NCBI RefSeq assembly: GCF_024539675.1 | Contig: NZ_JAHHIT010000037.1 | Span: 1-64,000, forward strand | Reading direction: 5' to 3' | Source of the DNA: Streptomyces hilarionis | GTDB lineage: Bacteria; Actinomycetota; Actinomycetes; Streptomycetales; Streptomycetaceae | DNA length: 64,000 nucleotides | Part shown: in pieces, positions 60,141 through 64,000 of the stretch | Numbering within the stretch: the first letter of the stretch is position 1 | Layout: every line of letters begins with the position of its first letter | Notes under the pieces: model-generated | The model's input: the letters and a program-made list of their open reading frames with translations, nothing else | The model's database searches: none | What the model was told of the DNA's origin: nothing | Program-made: the position numbers and the translations under genes

Positions 60141-60638
60141 TCAGCCCTGCTGGAACAGCTCCGCCGGGAGCGGCTTCAGCAGGGCGTACAGGTCGTCGGT
60201 GATGGGGCGGTCCCAGGCGGCGATGGTCACCAGGACGTTGTCGCTGCGGTCGAACTGCACACAGGAGATCCGCCCCTCGGAGAGCTTGAGGCGGCGCACG
60301 ATCAGCAGGTTGTCGCCCTGCATCACCGGCATGTCCTCGGTGCCGACGACGGTCACCTCCTCGTCGTTCTCCAGCGCGAGCAGGAGCTGGGCCACCTCGA
60401 AGGGCACCTCGCCCTCCTCGACCTCGCGGGCCGGGGATCCCTCGGGCAGGTTGCCGATGATCATCGCGGGGCCGCGGCCGCCGAAGAGGTCGTAGCGCAG
60501 GAAGACGCCCTGGCAGCTGCCGTCGGGCGCGGGCAGGAGACCTGCGCCGAGGTTGCCGGGCCAGTCGCCCGGGTCCATGGCCAGGACGTCGAAGTCGGGC
60601 CCGGCGGGCGTGGCGCTGCGGCGGCGGAGGAACGACAT
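60141..60638 (-). CDS. Conserved hypothetical protein
   Basis: A 165-residue soluble acidic protein: [20 protein letters not shown] then GDWPGNLGAGLLPAPDGSCQ, VPFEVAQLLLALENDEEVTV and RRLKLSEGRISCVQFDRSDN. It has no membrane segments. It is a streptomycete conserved protein without assigned function; the fold may resemble the YbjN or secretion-chaperone type, but this is only a guess. The longer open frame to 60785 is Pro/Arg-rich and improbable. Confidence 0.7.
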   Translation of the reverse strand: MSFLRRRSATPAGPDFDVLAMDPGDWPGNLGAGLLPAPDGSCQGVFLRYDLFGGRGPAMIIGNLPEGSPAREVEEGEVPFEVAQLLLALENDEEVTVVGTEDMPVMQGDNLLIVRRLKLSEGRISCVQFDRSDNVLVTIAAWDRPITDDLYALLKPLPAELFQQG

Positions 60639-60926
60639 GCGGCCATGGTACGTGGCCGGGGCCCTCCGGCGACGCGTGGGCGGGACGCGTCCCGCGGGGC
60701 GCGAACCGGTGCGGGCGCCACCGGTCGCGGCACTCCCCCCGGCATGTCGCGGCGCTCTCCCCGGCATCTCGACGCGGCTCCGCACAGGCGTCGCCGCACC
60801 CCCGTCCGGCGTCCGGCGGCGTGCGCCCTCGCCGGCCGGGGCCGGCCGTCGGCCGCCGTCGCGGCCGGGGCGTCGCCGCGTGCCTGCGACGGAGTCCGGC
60901 CCTGTTCCCGTGGGCGGCCGGCGCGG

Positions 60927-61169
60927 TCAGGTCAGGTCGAACTCCCCCGCCCGCGCCTCCGACACGAACGCACCCCACTCGGCGGGTGTGAAGATCAGGG
61001 AAGGGCTCTGCGGGCTGCCGCTGTTGCGCATCGCGATGAAGCCCTCGACGAAGGCGATCTGGACATCCCCCCGCCCCCGGCTGCTGGACTGCCACTCGGC
61101 GGTGCTGAGGTCCAGCTCCGGCTTGTCCCAGCCCGTGAGCGGCTGCTGCTGGATGGTGCTCTCGGCCAC
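60927..61169 (-). CDS. DUF397 domain protein
   Basis: An 80-residue protein. AEWQSSSRGRGDVQIAFVEG and FIAMRNSGSPQSPSLIFTPA, then EWGAFVSEARAGEFDLT, show the DUF397 core. DUF397 proteins usually accompany an XRE regulator in Streptomyces and act as its partner, but none is adjacent here. The GTG at 61169 has GGAGGA eight bases upstream. Confidence 0.85.
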   Translation of the reverse strand: MAESTIQQQPLTGWDKPELDLSTAEWQSSSRGRGDVQIAFVEGFIAMRNSGSPQSPSLIFTPAEWGAFVSEARAGEFDLT

Positions 61170-61253
61170 GTCCGTGCTCCTCCCGGTTCGTCGTCCGCGG
61201 GCCAGCCTAGCGATCGGTCCCGGACGCCGACAGAGCACGCGAGGGGGGACCTT

Positions 61254-62416
<1,163 letters not shown>

Positions 62417-62420
<4 letters not shown>

Positions 62421-63487
62421 CGCGGTTCCCCTTCGAGTACGGCGACCAGGTTCTGCTGGAGACACGGGCCGGAGGTGGCGTGGGCGAGGGCGCGGTCGGA
62501 GTCGCCCCGGTGGATGCGGGCGGCGGCCTCGCCGATGCGGATCAGGCCGGCGGCCATCATGGGGTTGGCGGCGAGCGCGCCGCCGGACAGGTTCACCCGG
62601 ACGCTGTCGTCCAGCCGCAGCGCCTTGCGCAGCACGACCTCCTGCGAGCTGAACGGCGCGTGCAGCTCGGCGGTGTCCACGGGCCGGTCGAACGCGCCGG
62701 CCCGCTCGGCGGCGAGGCGGGTGGAGGGCGAGTCGGTCAGGTCGCGCACACCGAGCGAGTGGGCCTCGATGCGGTGGTCGACGCCCCGGATCCAGGCGGG
62801 GCGGGAGCACAGTTCGCGGGCCCGTTCGCCCGCCGCGAGGACGACGGCGGCGGCTCCGTCGCCGACGGGCGGGCAGTCGCCGGTGCGCAGCGGCCGTACC
62901 GCCCAGTCGCCCTGCGGGACGGCGCCGCGCAGCTGGGCGTGGGAGTTGAGGGTGGCGGTGCGCCGGCTGCGGGCGCCGATCGCGGCGAGGCCGGGTTCGT
63001 CGGTGTCGCCGGCGTCGATCAGGGCCTGCGCCTGCAATGCGGCCAGCGCGACGGCGTCGGGCCACAGGGGGGCGACGTAGTACGGGTCGAGCTGGCGGGT
63101 GAGGACGTCGCGCAGGGAGCCGGGCGAGGACTTGCCGTAGGAGTAGACGAGCGCGGTGTCGGCGTCGCCGGTGAGGAGCTTGGTCCACGCCTCGTACAGG
63201 GCCCAGGCGCCGTCCATCTCGACGTGGGACTCGGAGACGGGCGGCCAGGCGCCGACGCCGTCGAGGGCGAGGGTGAAGGAGAAGGCGCGGCCGGCGAGGT
63301 AGTCGCTGGAGCCGGAGCAGGTGAAGTCGATGTCGGCGGTCTTCAGGCCGGTCCGGTCCAGGACGCTGTGCAGGACCGGCATGAGCATCTCGACCTCGGA
63401 GAGCTCGTCGGTGCTGCGCAGGACGTCGGTCTGGGCGTAGGCCACCACCGCGACGTCGCGGCGGTCCGAGGGTTCCTCGCGGGTCAC
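62417..63487 (-). CDS. Thiolase-like lipid-transfer protein
   Basis: A 356-residue protein of the same superfamily. It has VAVVAYAQTDVLRSTDELSE, DIDFTCSGSSDYLAGRAFSF (about residues 50-69) and VNLSGGALAANPMMAAGLIR. The nucleophile is again not obvious. It starts at GTG 63487, overlapping the stop of the DUF35 gene by four bases (GTGA), and its own stop overlaps the next gene by four bases (ATGA). The tight coupling suggests equal amounts of subunits in a complex. Confidence 0.84.
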
Positions 63488-64000
63488 AGCAGCTCCTTGT
63501 AGACGTCGTAGTCCGCGTCCGGTTCGCCGGTGGGCCGGTAGTGGTCGGGGTAACGGGCGCCCTCCGTCCACACCGGCTCGACGCGCAGGCCCATGCGGAC
63601 CTGGTCGTAGGGGATCCCGCCGATGCGTCCGTGCAGGGCCAGGTCGGCGCCGTCGAGGGCGATGTGGGCGTAGACGTAGGGCACCTCGATGTCGAGGTTC
63701 TTCGCCTTGATGTTGACGATGCAGAAGGTGGTGACCGTCCCGCGCGGTCCGACCTCGACCCGCTCGGCGGTGGGGACGCCGCAGGTGGGGCAGGCCCCGC
63801 GGGGCGGGACGTACACCTTGCGGCAGGACGGGCAGCGTTCGCCGACCGTGCGCCGGGTGGACAGGGCGGCGATGTAGGCGGACTGCGCGCGGCCGGGCGA
63901 GTAGGTGTAGTCGAGACGGGCGGGGGCGACGATGCCGGTGACGGGGTCGTCCGCGAGCGCGCCGGGATCGCCGTCGGCGGGCGCGGGTCCGCCGTCGTCC
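63484..64000 (-). CDS. Zn-ribbon / OB-fold DUF35 protein (5' end outside the window)
   Basis: At least 171 residues are visible and the frame is open to the right edge. A zinc ribbon is seen at ERCPSCRKVYVPPRGACPTC, with an OB-fold after it (VTTFCIVNIKAKNLDIEVPY, VYAHIALDGADLALHGRIGG). C-terminus DVYKELL. DUF35 proteins partner with Ltp2-type thiolase homologues in aldolases that remove steroid side chains. It is the first visible gene of a three-gene operon with both thiolase-like genes; more may precede it. Confidence 0.85.
   Translation of the reverse strand, partial: DDGGPAPADGDPGALADDPVTGIVAPARLDYTYSPGRAQSAYIAALSTRRTVGERCPSCRKVYVPPRGACPTCGVPTAERVEVGPRGTVTTFCIVNIKAKNLDIEVPYVYAHIALDGADLALHGRIGGIPYDQVRMGLRVEPVWTEGARYPDHYRPTGEPDADYDVYKELL

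Overview
This is high-GC actinobacterial DNA that looks like Streptomyces. Support comes from a melC1-melC2 tyrosinase pair, a chaplin with a sortase motif, an SsgA-like sporulation protein, an NsdA/NsdB-like TPR regulator, a streptophobe protein, a DUF397 protein, a clpP3-clpP4-popR cluster and a SigB-type sigma factor next to an RsbW-like kinase. Base composition is uniform, there is no rRNA, tRNA, CRISPR array or intact transposase, and most genes are accessory or developmental, as in a chromosome arm. The clpP3/clpP4/popR/sigma order resembles what I remember of the S. coelicolor SCO7278-SCO7281 region; this is from memory, not a search.

Layout. 1-9.6 kb: end of a secreted or membrane protein, a serine hydrolase, an F420-type oxidoreductase, two unknowns, then an aldo/keto reductase, a TetR regulator and an MFS exporter with paired operators, and an FAD monooxygenase. 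10-15.1 kb: tyrosinase pair, SRPBCC protein, RNase HI, two VOC-type proteins and a phosphotransferase. 15.2-19 kb: stress region with clpP3-clpP4 under a tandem PopR-like site, popR, a SigB-family sigma factor, a MITE-like palindromic element and an anti-sigma-type kinase. 19.2-23.4 kb: streptophobe protein, a one-chain FHA-FHA-ABC-permease and a small unknown. 23.7-34.2 kb: metabolic genes (two oxidoreductases, adenosine deaminase, VOC protein, aldehyde dehydrogenase), a LysR, an ECF42-type sigma factor with its DGPF partner, an acyl-CoA-dehydrogenase-like flavoprotein, and an FMN reductase preceded by a 25-residue cysteine-containing leader peptide too short for ordinary gene calling. 34.2-43.3 kb: MMPL exporter and MarR, SDR/DUF2867 protein, photolyase, LysR with DJ-1/PfpI protein, and a LitR/CarH-like B12-binding MerR regulator. 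43.4-51.7 kb: SPW and GlsB membrane proteins, GNAT, long chaplin, TAP-type hydrolase coupled to a membrane-anchored glutamate-synthase-like protein, alpha/beta hydrolase and a baeRF protein. 51.7-61.2 kb: Gfo/Idh/MocA dehydrogenase, SsgA-like protein, PAS-SpoIIE phosphatase with an altered active site, NsdA/B-like regulator, APH-fold protein, secreted PGRP amidase, unknown and DUF397. 61.2-64 kb: an overlapping operon of two thiolase-like lipid-transfer proteins and a DUF35 protein that runs off the window.

Themes. Regulation is dense and local: many genes sit beside their own regulator and a visible palindrome. The most unusual points are a ClpP4 lacking the catalytic histidine beside an intact ClpP3, the sulfur-type leader peptide with hairpins in front of the FMN reductase, the mobile element that supplies a stop codon to the anti-sigma kinase, the divergent catalytic motifs of the SpoIIE phosphatase, and at least five starts that look leaderless. 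No PKS, NRPS or terpene cluster is present.
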